Position numbers and translations under genes: made by a program. A stretch of 64,000 nt of DNA, taken from Paguma larvata (lineage: Eukaryota; Chordata; Mammalia; Carnivora; Viverridae). The notes below the pieces were generated by a model that was not told the DNA's origin, did not search any database, and saw only the letters and a list, made by a program, of their open reading frames with translations. Every line of letters begins with the position of its first letter. Position 1 is the stretch's first letter. Below are positions 11,154-23,649 of the stretch, one piece after another. Where the stretch lies: NCBI GenBank assembly GCA_030068075.1, contig CM057834.1, positions 93,823,119 through 93,887,118 of the forward strand. The letters are read 5' to 3'.

Positions 11154-13916
11154 AAACCTATACTAAAGGAAATTCTTCTGCTGAAAAGAAAGTGATACAA
11201 GATGACAGTAGAGATCTACATATAAAAATGAGAAGTGCCAGAAATGGTACATATGTAGATAAAAAGTAATTTTTGAAATGTGTAATATCTCTAAAAAGAT
11301 GATTAACTGTTTAAAACAAAAATAATAACAGTGGATTGTTGGATTTATAACATGTATAAAACGTACAACAATTACAGTGCAAAGGAGGGGTGGAGGGTTT
11401 TTTCCCACATTGGGTGGCGTAGTATTACTTGAATATAACTGTGATAAGCTAACATGTGTACTATAAATGCTAAAGCAACTGCTGAAGACACAATAATTTG
11501 GCTAATAAGTCAATTGACATTAAATAAACTCAATAATACTCAATATAGATTGGATAAAAAGCAAGATCCAAGAATACACTGCCAAATTGAAACCCAATTT
11601 AAACAGAAAAATGCTAATAGGTTAAGCATTCAGGGATGGAAGAGAAGATACCACACTAACACTGAGCAAAATGTGGTTACATTAATATCAGACAAAGTAG
11701 ATTTCAGATCAAAGAAAATTATCAGGAGTAAAGAGTCCTTTCCTAATGATAAAGGAATCAATTGATCAAAAGAACATGAGCACCTTGAGCGCTTATTGGA
11801 CTTAAGAACAGAGTTTCAAGGCACACAGAGCAAAAACTGATAGAAGAGCAAGAAGAAATAGATACATTCACAATTATAATCAGATACTACACTTCTCTCA
11901 TCATAGACATTATTAATCAACTTTGCCTGACATTTGTAGAATACTCCACCCAACAAGGGAAGATCACATATTCTTTTCAAGTACATTTGGGACATTTTTC
12001 AAATTGGACATGTTGTGGGCCAGAAAATAACTCTCAATAAATTTTGAAAAGTCTCGAGTCATACTAAATATGGGACAAAATCAGAAATCAATAATAGAAA
12101 GATGGTTGGAAAAACTGCAAATATTTGAAAATGAAATAGCACAATAAGTAACTCCTGGGTCAAAAAGGGAATCAAAAGGGAAATTAAAACACATTTTAAA
12201 CTTAATCAAAATGAAAACAAAACCTATCAAAATTTCTTTTATACAGGTAAAGCGGTGCTGAGAGTACAATTTACAGTCTATGTGTATATGTATGTGTATA
12301 GATAATTAGGGAATATTATGGAGGTATCTATACATGTATATAGATATTATGGAGACTATATGTGTATTAGATTAATATATATTAGACTATATATTACACA
12401 TATTATATATAGACATATGTATCATCATAATATTCCCTAATGTATATTAGACTAATATAATAAAATATACATAATGTAATATATATTAGAAAAAAAGGAC
12501 TTAAGTCAGCAACCTCTGCTCCATCTTAAAAAAAAAAAGACTAAAAAGAAGAGCAAATTAAACCTAAAGTGAGCAGAAGGAAAGTAAGAGCATAAATAAT
12601 AAATCAGAGAAACAGGAGAAAATTAAAGAGACTAACATCTGATTCTTTGAAAATATCAATGAAATTGGTAAATCTCTGCGCTCCTGAAGGGAAAAGATGA
12701 AGCAAATTACCAATATTGGAAATTAGAGAAGAGACAGTACTACAGGATGAGGATAAGGGGATATTATAGAAAACTTTATGCCAGTATATGACAACCGAGA
12801 TGACACAAACTGCCCAAGTTTCTTCACGAAGAAATAGATAACTGAATGGTGCCTTTTCTATTAAACAATTTAAATTTTACTACACGAAGAAAATTATAGG
12901 CCCAGGTGATGACCCAGGTAATATGTTAGCACACAACCCAAACAGAACACGGCCAAAAAATGTGAACAGATATTTTACCAAAAAAAGATACACACATCAA
13001 AAATTAAAAGATATTCAATATCATTAGTCATTAAGAAAATGCAAATAAAAAAAAAACAATGAGATGTCATTACATGCTTCTAGAAGAGCTAAAATTAGAA
13101 GCCTGATCAAAACAAGTTTGGCAAGAATGTGGAACCGCTTTCCCTTTTATATGTTGTTAGTGGGCATCCAGAAAGGCACAGTCATCTTAGAAAACATTTA
13201 CATACACACCTATAGCATGATTGGCTATTTCACTCCTAGGTATCTACCCCAGAGAGATGAAATCATGTTTCCACACAAAGATAAGTATACAAAGGTTCAT
13301 AACAACTTTATTTGTATTAAAAACTAAAAATGACCCAAATATCTGTCAATAACTGAATAATTAAATACATTGTAATGCATTCTCATCATGGTATACTACT
13401 GACTCATAAAAACGAATGGACTTTGGTGATATCCAACAACACTGATGAATCTCAGAATATTTCTCCTGGAAAGAAGCTAGACCAAAAAATGAGTACATAC
13501 TCTATGACTTCATTTACATAAAATTCTAGAAAATTCAAAGTAATCTGTAGAGACGGAGAGCAGATTTGGGATTGCCCAGAGATGGGAATCATGAGTACCA
13601 AGCATGAGGGGTGGGTACAAAGGTGCGCATGTCAAATTTGGGAGATGATAGATATTTTTATTCTCTTGATTTTTGCGATGGTTTCACCATGTATGTATAT
13701 GTCAGGACTGACCAAACAATACATTTTACATATATGCAGTTAATTGTATGTTAGTGATATTTCCATAGGGTTAGGAGAAATTATTCTTGCCATCTTCATG
13801 ATTAGAAGACACACAAATGTTCTGTTGCTGTTGTTGAAAGTATGTCCTATTTACTTTCCCAGATGAGACTTTTCAAGATTCCACTCTCGTAATCATGTAG
13901 CTTTTCTTGTATTTCT

Positions 13917-14105
13917 CCAAATATTTATTTATTTATTTATTTTGAGAGAGATAGAGTGCAAGCTGGGCACAGAGAGATGGAGAGAGAGAGAATCCCAGGT
14001 TGTCTCTGCTCTTAGCACAGAGCCCCACAAAGGGCTCAAACTCATGAATCATGAGATCGTGACATGAGATGAGATCAAAGATTGATCACTTAAGTGACTG
14101 AGCCG
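13917..14105 (-). repeat. Older Can-SINE, antisense
   Basis: It reads TATTTATTTATTTATTTTGA, a GA-rich stretch, GCACAGAGCCCCACAAAGGG, CTCAAACTCATGAATCATGA and TTAAGTGACTGAGCC. The distal GTGGCTCAGG head is degraded. Flanks GTAGCTTTTCTT (13898) and GTAGCATTTTTATT (14107) may be a worn duplication. Divergence suggests an older Can-SINE subfamily. Confidence 0.85.
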
Positions 14106-17105
14106 TGTAGCATTTTTATTGGGAGCTTAGAGACTACATTCTTTCATTGGAAAGCAGTTTGGGCTAAAATAGCATTATTTAAAGATTCGGTGTATGTTTC
14201 CTGTTAGAATAGGCAACAAAAGAGATCGTCCAGTGAGGTTTGGAGAACAGAATTAAGGCAGCAGCCACTTTGTATCCCATCCCTATTGTAGCTGACCTGC
14301 TAGCTCACGGCATTGGTATAAGACAGCTATGCAACCTGCAAGCACTCATCCTTCCTCTGGGTCTTCTTTCAGTTTTCTCTGCTTCTGGTCCAGTGGTGTG
14401 TTCACCTCCATGGTGAAGGGCACTGGCTTCTCCCCCAGGACTCTCGTACCCTCTGAATCACAGGCAACAAAAACTGACACATGTTTCAATCCACTCTCAT
14501 GGATTCTAGCTCATGCTGTGATTTCCGGTTATCCTTGCTCTCCAGTATTTATACCCATCTTTCCTTCCCAAACGCCATCCTTGTGGATTTAAATCCCAAG
14601 CCTCAGATTCTAAATTTGCATGCGTCTGAATTTCAGATAGATAGATTTTAAAGCTCCAGCCACTTTGAAGAAAGTTTCCTTTTCATCTTAGGTCCTTGAT
14701 CCTGTTTCTTGAGAGGTGAAAATTTTAAGGATACATTAAACAATGCCACCACCATGGAAGCCTGCCTTAATCATTTCAAAACTCCCTTGTAGGTGTAAGC
14801 TGTGCCAATACAGACCCCTAGGCTCTTACATCTAATGTAGGAGATTTAAAGATGGCACCTTACTGTGCTATTTAGAACCAATGCTTTCTATTAGCTCTCA
14901 ATCACAAATACATAGGACACTTCAGTAGATTTTTGGTCTTAAGTTAGTCATTGACTTTAGTTACCCCACAACGCAAGACACAAATGTTCATGAGAAAGGA
15001 TGGTTTTTATTTACATATTTTAATTTCCCCTTTATTCCCTATGGAAGGCTTCAGAACTAGCCCTCCCCATCTTTGTAATTTTGCCAGAAAAGTATATTTT
15101 TCCTTTTGTTTTGCAGTCTTTAAAATTTTAACTTCATGCTAAAACAGTGAAACGTGCTTCTACCAGTTCTATCCCTTGTGCCCATCCAGATCACCATGTT
15201 GATGAAAGAAGAAGCTGTATCATGTATTCAATCTGTGTTTCCCGCCCTCCAACCTATCCTAGGATTCAGCATTCCTAGATGTGGGTAAAGCACAATTCGG
15301 AGGGGCCGTTGCATGAAGTCAGTTTATGGGTAGTGTTTGTTTTTGATCTCATTCTCTTCTCTACCCCGTAGGGAGATCTTAAGAAGAACAAAGCAGTTGT
15401 AGGCACAGAAATTAACCCATGAATTAGGACTCTTTTTGTTGTTAAGCCAGCTAAATTCAACTTAAGGAAAAAAAAAAAAGAACGTATTTCCTCATGAGGA
15501 GTATGTGAGTATTTGAGTATGTAAGTGTGTATGTAGGTGTAATGAAAATGGAGCCTTTGTTTTAGGAGAACAATTGGCTTTCAGGACCTCCCTCACCTCT
15601 CCACAGTCATGTGCTTATCCTGAAAGGTCTCAGCTGTCAGTACTACTATAAGAACATGAAATCACCAAAGAGAACTCCACACTGCAGAAAGGGATTTCAT
15701 TATGAATCAAGACTAAAGAAAGGCTAAGCTGTTTGTCATCAATTTGGAAAGATTCAGATATGGCTGGAATTTCCCTTGACTAATTATGTTCCTTTTCATT
15801 TTGTTTTATTAAAGATAGGAACAAAGGAAGCTTTCCTGGATCTAGTGGCATTTTTTTACTATCTGATTTTGATGGTAATATTGGTCATATCAATAATTGA
15901 AGGAAGTAAGTGTCACTATTCAGTTAATATTTTGTTTTCCTTTTTGGACATTCGGACTTTGTTATAAATCCTTTCTACCTGATAGAGAGTAGTATCCAAA
16001 GATGCGAACCAAAGGGATAGATTCAAATTTCAGTTTTTCTGCTTGATTGAAATCTATCTATTACTATCCCTTTTTATTCCTCTGTTTGCATGACTGTAAA
16101 CTGAGAGACTAAATTAAATTCTCAGAGTTATGTTCTATATCTAAAAACTAATTATTATTTAATTCTAATTCATGTCAAATATTACCCACTTTTAGTTATA
16201 TCATTATATCATTAATATGACAGCCAAATTAATGCTATCAGTGAATTAATTCTTCCATACTTGGTTTCAGGTGACTCAACACCCAAAACTGTTTTGTAGC
16301 TCTAAAAACTTTCACCTGCTTTCTTTATACTTATCAGTGTTGTAACAATGAAACATGGCTGTGTGAGAACACTGGTAGCCTGAAGAAGTATAAAAGAGGG
16401 AGATAGGCTGTATTTTCAATTTTATTAAAATTCTTATTTTCAACTCACTATATGCTTTTTATACTTGGCCTAATTTCCTTTTGGCTGTGGGCAACTTTTT
16501 GCAGGTTTTACAATCTCTTCATAAAACAGAACCCATCCTATTATCCCATTACATACCTCCATAGGCACATAATATTTTGCTCCATTTAGAGGTGGGGAGA
16601 TAAAGGCAAGAACAGTTTTCAAGGTTTTGAACTTTTCATTAAAGTGTGCTTTATTGGGCTTTGCTCCTAGTCACACAATAACCAATATGCATAAAAATAT
16701 TTGAAACCTTTTTATTTCCTGGTGTCTATATATCTCTTACTCTAAGAATTATTTTAGACAAATGAATTATTTTCACATGTCTGTTTAATTTTATTTTCAT
16801 TTTTATAAATTACACACATGAATTGATATTTACTGTGCTAATGTAACAAGGTAAAAAATTCAATCCACTCTACGAATGCAGAAAAAGTTTAGGTCTTTTT
16901 TCCAGTAATTGAAACTTCTCTCTACTGGATGACAAGGAAACTTTTACTTACTCATATCTCTGTATTTCCTGGGTGAATGAGTTCCTTTTTTAGACTAAGT
17001 AATTAGTCTACTTAAATTTTAACTTCTACTTAATTCCCAGAATTGATAATATGCAATAGCCTTTGTATTAATCAAATTCTTTTTCATGGCTTTCCCTGCT
17101 ATACC
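14106..17105. other. 3-kb unique stretch, no gene seen
   Basis: Mostly AT-rich unique sequence. Slightly GC-richer DNA at 14300-14600 carries an 87-codon frame with no domain and no retrocopy hallmarks. A short A-run lies at about 15467. No Can-SINE, L1 or LTR recognised. Confidence 0.5.
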
Positions 17106-17139
17106 TCAGGGTCATGGCTCAGTGAATGGGTGAACCTAT

Positions 17140-18037
17140 GTCTGGATGGATGGAAGGGGGCCTTGGCTTGATGAATTGTCCTATGGATTCTGGTTGATGA
17201 CAGAGTTGAGTTTCTTGCAGCCAGAAGATGAGGTCTCCTTCCTCACTGGCTGTTGGCCAAGGCAGCTCTCTCAGCTCTGTAAGGCTGCCCAAAGTTCTTC
17301 TTGTGTGGCTCCCTCCGTCTTTAAGAATACCAAGTTCTTTCCATACTTCAGATCTTTCTGATGAATTCTGTTGTTCTTCCAAAAACAGGAGACGTCTCTG
17401 GTTTTTAGCATTCTCAGGCTCACCTGAATTATCTCCATGTTTTAAGTCAGTTAACTGGGAATTTAATCCACAAAGTCCCTTCAAAGGAATACCTAGATTA
17501 CTGTTTGGAAAGTCAAGGGAGTCAAGTCTTGGGAGGGCTGTCTTAGGAATTCTGCCTACCCCAGTCTGCCCTCTGGTCCCCATAAATTCTTATCCCTTCC
17601 CAAATAAAATATATGTACCCCATTCCCTGGTGCCCAAAAGTTTCATTTTATTACAGCATCATTTTCAAATCTAAAATGTCACCTATATTTTATCAGCTCA
17701 AGATTCTAAAATCTCATCATATAAATCATCTAAGTTGGGTGCAGATGAAGCTACCTTTCTTCCTGGAGACTCAGGAAGAACCTTTTTCCAAGTCCCCTCT
17801 GGGTATTGGCAGAATTTAGTTCCTCATGGTTGTAGGACCGAGGTCCTCTTTCCTTGCTGGCTGTGAGCCAGGGTTTGGGCTCTGCTCCTAGAGGCCAGTT
17901 GTATTACCTCTGAAAAATGCCTTTTGTCATATAACATAACATATTCAGGGGCATGCTGCTGTATCATATTCAGTTTCCAAAGATTAGGGCAGGATAACTT
18001 TGGCAGCATTTAGAGAATTCTGCCTATGATGGATTGA
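17140..18037 (-). mobile_element. Antisense MaLR/ERVL-like relic (two LTR parts and short interior)
   Basis: Two blocks end alike: GGAATTCTGCCTACCCCAG (about 17547) and GAATTCTGCCTATGATGG (about 18015). This matches the antisense 5' end of a common MaLR/ERVL-type LTR. The bodies carry antisense hallmarks such as CCTGAATTATCTCCATG, AAAGTCCCTTCAAAGG, CTGGCTGTGAGCCAGGG and CATATAACATAACATATTCA. Between them, 17565-17820 holds internal-like sequence (CATTTTATTACAGCATCATT, TAAAATCTCATCATATAAAT). I read this as a decayed LTR-interior-LTR element with most of the interior lost. A 154-codon antisense frame over it has no domain. Confidence 0.45.
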
Positions 18038-18780
18038 ATGCTCCTCTGGGCTTTCTGAAGCCCTTCCTACTGCCCTTCTCTTTCTGCTACTGGTGACTAA
18101 GCCTCAAGTCTGGTTATTCTTGAGTTTCCTCATACATTTCTACTAACTCTGACAGGCAAGTGAAGCAAGGACCTGATATCTGATTTATTTATACTACCTT
18201 TGTCTCCTTCTTAAAATCCACTTAGTCTGGCAAAACAAGCTTTACACTTGTTCTTCTTATTTTATTATGTTTTTTTCTCACTGCGAAACCTTGCAGTTAT
18301 TTTGCCGAATTTGGTTCTTTTTATGATTGTCATAGGATGATTTGAATCCTGGGATTGCAGAGTTCAAATGTAATTGTACACTCATTCATTTCTAATATTA
18401 GTGAGGGACTCTAATGCTTCCCTACAAAAATGCACAGAAATTATACAAGAAATAAGTGGAGATTCATATGATTGGATAAATATTGAAAATTAGAGAGAAG
18501 TTTTGCATTGTTGGTTACCAAGTATTTAAATTCAAATTTGGTGCAGAATAGGAACTGATTTAAGAAACTGAAGGTTGTTGGTGACTTTGGCAAAACTAGT
18601 TTCATGCAGGTATGAGATGATAGCTTCCTTTGAGTGGGTTTAATGGACACTGGAAAGAGAAGACCAGGAGAAAGTGAGTTTGGACAGCTCTTTGAGGCAA
18701 CAACAGGAAGCTGAAGCTGATGAGGAGGTGAGGTCATGGGGGTGGGGGAGGCTTCCTTCTTTTGAATTTTAACGTGTGTT
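18038..18780. other. Unique stretch, no gene seen
   Basis: No repeat or gene recognised. Unique AT-rich sequence with a small G-rich patch near 18737-18750. Confidence 0.45.
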
Positions 18781-18782
18781 TT

Positions 18783-18784
18783 GA

Positions 18785-18815
<31 letters not shown>

Positions 18816-19001
18816 TGTGCGTGCGTGCGTGTGCATACAAGTGGGGGAGGGACAGAGAGAGAGGGAGACAGAAATCCCAAGCAGGCTCTGCTGACAGCAC
18901 AGAGCCCCACTTGGGGCTTGATCTCACAAACCTCGAGATCATGACCTGAGCTGAGATCAAGAGTCTGATACACTTACCCAACTGAGCCACCCAGGTCCTC
19001 C
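18783..19001 (-). repeat. Can-SINE whose tail is a GT/GC microsatellite
   Basis: Minus-strand copy: GACAGAGAGAGAGGGAGACA, CAAGCAGGCTCTGCTGACAG, GGGGCTTGATCTCACAAACC, ACTGAGCCACCCAGG. Where the tail and CT-rich part should be there is (GT)n grading into GC-rich GT at 18784-18834. Flanks share GAATTTT (18764 and 19004). It is joined to a second SINE in the same orientation. Confidence 0.9.
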
Positions 19002-19010
19002 AGGAATTTT

Positions 19011-19248
19011 TCCTTTTTTTTTTTTTTTAATTTTGTAATGTTTATTTATTTTTGAGAGAGGGAGGGAAAGAGAGAGATAGAACACAAGTGGGGAAAGGGC
19101 AGAGAGAGAGGGAGACGCAATATCTGAAGCAGGCTCCAGGTTCCGAGGCTTCAGCACAGAGCCTGACGCAGGGCACGAACTCCAGACTGTGAGATAATGA
19201 CCTGAGCCAAAGTCAGACACTAAACCGACTGAGCCACCCAGGCACCTC
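19011..19248 (-). repeat. Can-SINE (SINEC_Fc), tandem to the previous one
   Basis: A poly-T tail is followed by AATGTTTATTTATTTTTGAG, GAAGCAGGCTCCAGGTTCC, GGGCACGAACTCC and CTGAGCCACCCAGGCACC. Imperfect flanks AATTTTTCCTT (19005) and AATTTTTTCTT (19250) are a plausible duplication. Same orientation as the SINE just left of it. Confidence 0.95.
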
Positions 19249-20376
19249 AAATTTTTTCTTCTTTAATGAGAGAAAAGCACAGCATATTTCTGTGCTAATT
19301 AGAATAGTTGTATAGGAAGAGAAAGTTGACTATGTAGGAGAGAAAATTACTATGGCAAATATTTGAGTTGGTGAGAGGGAATATGATCTAATGCCAAGTG
19401 AAGGGAAAGGCTGAGGTTGTTCATCTGTTCTATATGCAGGATGGTGGAACACAGGGGTGCAGATACTATAGGTCTGAAGGTAGATGTATGGTATTGGCTT
19501 CAATTTTCAAGCGAAGTAGAATGAAGTGGATGCAACGAGTGGAAGAAAATTGAATGTAATTGAAGAGAAATTAGGTAGATACATATAGAATTTTTATTGT
19601 TGCCTTGTATTATGTGATTTTGATGAAACGCTTTTACATCTGATCTTGTTACCTATTCTTGTCACCTGTTGGTAGAAAGTTGAGCCCATACATTTGTTTT
19701 CTAAGAGTTTTTTCCTGTGCCCTTGTGTGCTGGAACAATGTTCTCTTACCTCCAGAAGGGATAATATGCTCCAGGCTAGATATTTACTTTTGGGCTATGA
19801 CATTCATAATTTATTTTTTGTTGATGACTTTTAATCACTTACATTAATTTTTTTTTGTTTTTAATGTAGTTTTTCTTTTAGATGACAGAGCATTTTTGCC
19901 ACTAACTTCTTAAATATTTTACATAAAAAGAAACCAAATCTATTCATATCAGATTAATCAGTATATTTACTCTGGCCACAGATCCACACAGTGTGATAAC
20001 AGTGAGTGAGAAGAAAGAATCTTGCTATCCCAAAATAATGCCGTGTGAAAATTAGCCAAACCATTCGATTCCCCTCCTGTAATATAAAATAAGAATTAGT
20101 GCATTCAAATAAATGCTGGAATAAAAAGGCAAGTTGTCCTAATACACTCTAAACTCCTAAGAACAGACATCAGAGACAAAACTGGTTAGGCATTTAGAAA
20201 CCATACAGAAATGTTTTCTCTATCTCGCCTCATTAAGAGAAAAACATTTATAAATAGAATTTTGCAAATATCCTCACGCACTATCCTCCCATTTACCTCA
20301 CATCATAGGCTTTAAACCTAAACACCTATATTGTAATTTTATTGGTAAACTCAGACGCTGTTATTTAAACACCATA
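19249..20376. other. Unique stretch, no gene seen
   Basis: No gene or confident repeat. Short T-runs near 19851. Short frames only. Confidence 0.45.
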
Positions 20377-20605
20377 GGGGTACCTGAGTGGCTCAGTTGG
20401 TTAAGCGTCCGACTCTTATTTCTACTCAGCTCACCATCTCATGGTTTGTGAAGTCGAGCCCCGCATGGAGCTCTGTGCTGGCAGTGTGGAGCCTGCTTGG
20501 GATTCTCTCTCTCCCTCTCTCTCTCTCTGCCTCCCCTGGTCATGTGCCCACGCGTGCTCTCTCTCTCAAAAAAAGTAAAACTTTAAACAAAACCAAACAA
20601 ACAAA
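20377..20605 (+). repeat. Can-SINE, older subfamily
   Basis: Head GGGTACCTGAGTGGCTCAGT, box-B-like GTGAAGTCGAGCCCC, then GCAGTGTGGAGCCTGCTTGG, TTCTCTCTCTCCC and a complex A/AAAC-rich tail. The GTGTGGAGCCTGCTTGGGAT part resembles the older pan-carnivore form rather than the feline GACAGCTCAGAGCCTGGAGC form. Confidence 0.9.
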
Positions 20606-22045
20606 ACCCCACCACAGATCAACAACGGTTCAACTCGGCAGGAGCATCTGAGCGGGACAGCAAATCCCTGTGTGATTCTGGAGGTGTGTGTTAAGGAAAC
20701 TGTGTGTTATTTAAAAGCTTATGAAACAAATAACATTAAATAGAGAAAACTGAATTCCCTCCTCAGACACGAAAATGTGTTTTGCTCTTATAAATAAGGA
20801 GTAAATTTCTATGCTATACCATTGTTTTCTATGATGTATTTTCTTTAGTTTTTCCTCTGAATCCAAATTCACCCACATAAACAAATGTATCTGTTCTATA
20901 ATTTATAGTTTGGCAGCTACTTTCCCTTCCATCCTCTAGGTTTTTATTTATTTATATATTTATCTATATATTTATTTATCTTTAGAATTGCTCTTGCTCT
21001 TAGGGACTCATCGTAGGTTAGTGCTGAAGGAAAGCCAAACTTAAGTAAAGCACAAATATATATCCTACACAATTATAGACTCAAAGCGACTTAGATATCT
21101 CTACCAAATAGAGGTAAGGCAAAATATTTCTAGAAGGTTGTCCTAAGTTTGAGTCTTAGTAATGTGAAAACTTTAAAAATGCTATACATACAGCAAAAAA
21201 CAAAAAAACAAACTAAAAACAACAAAACCCAAAAACAAACAAACAAAAAAAAACAAGACAAAACAAAGCAAAAGCCCAAAAAAACCAAACAAATAAAAAT
21301 ATCCTGACACAGCATACACTAGGTGGTATGCTTCTGGATCATATACGGGGTGATTAATAGAGCTGACAAGATGTGTAGGGTGAGTAATATAGTCAGAAAT
21401 GCTTAAGCAATTTAGGATTTTCCTGGAAATATTTATTCTTTTAGTGAATAATGAGCACCTGCTGATCAAATTGCTATTAGAAATATTTCTTGTGCGTAGC
21501 ATTTGTATTATTCCCCATCATGTTTGTTAGCCAAGGTTAAGGGTGATTATGTTATGATAATCCAAGTCAAAGCTTTCGAAGTTGTTTCTGTACAGGTCTC
21601 ATAACAGTATGAAAACAATTTCAATGAAAGGAAACATATATTTTGGTATAAAATAAAAAGATTTATACTATATTTAAAGAAAATCAGTTCTACTGACCTT
21701 GACCTCTATAGGTCTCAATTTCTCCTTTTTGTCCTTCTGTTTTCCATGTTAACTTGGTACGTATCTATAAGCATATGTTGTAATTGTTTGCATGCCTGAC
21801 TTTGTGATTAGGTTAAGATTTTCTTGAGGGCAGACACTAGGTTTATTGATACCGATATCTTCATGTGACTTATTTGTAGGCTTTAGCATGTCATACGGGG
21901 GTAGTGATCTGTGGTACAGATTCACCAATGGCTGGTAAACACTTGAGTAATAAATATGTAAAAAAGTCTTTGATAATTAAACACATATTGAAACCACAGC
22001 ATACAGAGGCAGCTTGGAATTTAAAGACTGAACTTAACTGGGTCT
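20606..22045. other. Unique stretch with A-rich and TTTA-rich runs
   Basis: TTTA/TATC-rich low complexity lies at 20938-20985 and a long CAAA/A-rich run at 21194-21300. A short L2-like trace may lie at 21790-21940 (TTTTCTTGAGGGCAGACACT). No gene recognised. Confidence 0.45.
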
Positions 22046-23640
22046 TGTTTGTCAAAACAAAAATACATCATTCTCTATAAAATTTCAATACAACACAGAG
22101 CCTTGACATAATATGCAAAGACCCAGAATGAAATTTAAAAAGGACTCTGCGTACAACAGGGAAACAAGGCATGAAAATCTCAAAGGACATACAAAAGACA
22201 ATTAACACATGCTACTACCAAGTGACATAGATGTTGAAATTATTTGATATAGGCATTAAAGCAACTATTGTAAAAATGCTTGAGTGACAATCACGAACAG
22301 TCCTTCAACATAGGCTAAAATAGATAGGCTCAGCAAAGAAATAGAGCAAATGAAGAACTGAAGAAACTGAAAACCTTGATAACCAAAATTAAACAAAAAA
22401 AAACTCACTGGGAGGACTGAAGAGGAGAATAAATTTGGAGGAGAAAAAAAGCAAGTGAACCTGAAAATAGATCAACAACAATTATCAGATATTAATAGAA
22501 AGTTAAAAATTGAAAACCATGAACAGAGCTGGAAGGACCTGTGGGATAATAATACGATGTCTAACGCTCATGTTATGGAATTTCAAAAGGACCGTAGGAA
22601 AAAAATGTTTGAAGAAATAATGAGAACATTTCAAATTTGGCAACATACATAGAACTCTAATTCAAGAATCTAAGCAAACCATCAATAGGAAACCCGAATG
22701 AACTATGCCCAGACATAATAATCAAATCACTGAAAACTAAAGATAAATAAAAAAACCTTGAAAGCAAATCCCTGAAAAATGACACTTTATCTATAAGGAG
22801 ACCAAGATTCTAATGAGTGAAACTTTCTCATTGGAAATCAAGGACACCAGAAGAGTGTGACACTACATTTTTAGTGCAGAAAAAACTGTTAAGCCAGAAT
22901 GCTATGTCCAGTGAAAATATCTTTCAGCAGCGAAGATAAAATAAAACACTCTCAATGAAGGAAAACTAAGAGAATATGTAGCCAGCCGAAGTGACTTACA
23001 ACAACTAGGGAAGAGAGCTTTTCAGACAGAAGGAAATAATGCCGGAAGGAAACTTGGAACGTCACCAAGGAAGGATTACTCCACAGAAAAATTAAACATT
23101 GGGCACATACAATAGTTATTCTCTCAAATTCTTTAGTAGGAGTTAATGGTTTCGGCATATGTAAATGTAATTTACATGACAATTATAGCATCAAGGGACC
23201 TCGAAAGTGATAGTATTTCCTTATTACAATTAAAGTGGTAAAATATCAGTTCTAAATAGACTAAAATTAAGTATGCATTTCATAATCATAATGGAATAAA
23301 CAGAAAGTAATTATTTTTTTAAATTTTTAATGTTTATTTATTTTTGAGAGAGAGAGAAAGACAGAGCGCAAGAGGGAGACACAGAATCTGAAGCAGGTTC
23401 CAGGCTCTAAGCTGTCAGCACAGAGCCTGACTGTGGGGCTCGAATGTGCAAACCATGATGAGATCATGAACTAAGCTAAAGTCAGACTTGTAACTGAGTG
23501 ACACAGGTGCCCCAGAATTAATTAAATGATAGAACTAAATCTGAACATATAGATAATGACATTAAAAACCAAGTGACTGAAACACCTAACAAAATAGGAG
23601 ATTGGAAGAAATTTTGAAAATACTCATCAAGATTGGGAAG
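22046..23640 (+). mobile_element. L1M/HAL1 ORF1-type fragment, split by a SINE
   Basis: Sense L1 ORF1-like order: GTTGAAATTATTTGATATAG, AGAGCTGGAAGGACCTGTGG, TGTTTGAAGAAATAATGAGA, GACATAATAATCAAATCACT, AGCCAGAATGCTATGTCCAG, then spacer-like sequence. A 65-codon frame at 22455-22652 keeps a coiled-coil-like ORF1 piece (residues WKDLWDNN align with the family's conserved tract). The element is dead. A Can-SINE sits at 23310-23513 and L1-like sequence resumes after it. Confidence 0.75.
23310..23513 (-). repeat. Can-SINE nested in L1M/HAL1
   Basis: TTTAATGTTTATTTATTTTT, a GA-rich stretch, GAAGCAGGTTCCAGGCTCTA, GGGGCTCGAATGTGCAAACC, GTGACACAGGTGCCCC. The head is diverged (GAGTGACACAGG for GAGCCACCCAGG). 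No convincing duplication. Confidence 0.93.
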
Positions 23641-23649
23641 TTTTCTACC

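Larger units (their letters stand above)
9750..13790 (+). mobile_element. Near full-length ancient L1M/HAL1-type LINE, RT core deleted
   Basis: A sense L1 skeleton can be followed nearly end to end. ORF1-like sequence spans about 9880-11205 (TACTAGGCATGAAAAAAAAA; ACTATCCAAACTGAAACTCA; ending AAGGAAATTCTTCTGCTGAA). An inter-ORF spacer lies at about 11205-11450. ORF2 endonuclease-like sequence spans about 11500-12270 (ACATTAATATCAGACAAAGT; ATACTCCACCCAACAAGGGA; AAGCGGTGCTGAGAG). More ORF2 follows at 12500-12925, then the C-terminal part and 3' end at 12945-13790 (AGTCATTAAGAAAATGCAAA; TTCACTCCTAGGTATCTACC). Between about 12925 and 12945 the sequence jumps from before the reverse-transcriptase core to after it. 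An AT-rich insertion sits at 12270-12490. The longest remaining ORF2 frame is about 100 codons (11454-11765), so it is dead. Two Can-SINEs are nested in it. Confidence 0.8.

Noticed and set aside
17119..17674. Frames of 154 (minus) and 148 (plus) codons on both strands of the same DNA
   Set aside because: Both overlie the MaLR/ERVL-like LTR relic. The mirror-image openness reflects base composition, and no conserved domain is seen.
18441..18990. His/Thr-rich and Val/Cys-rich frames
   Set aside because: They translate the (GT)n tract and the adjoining Can-SINE.
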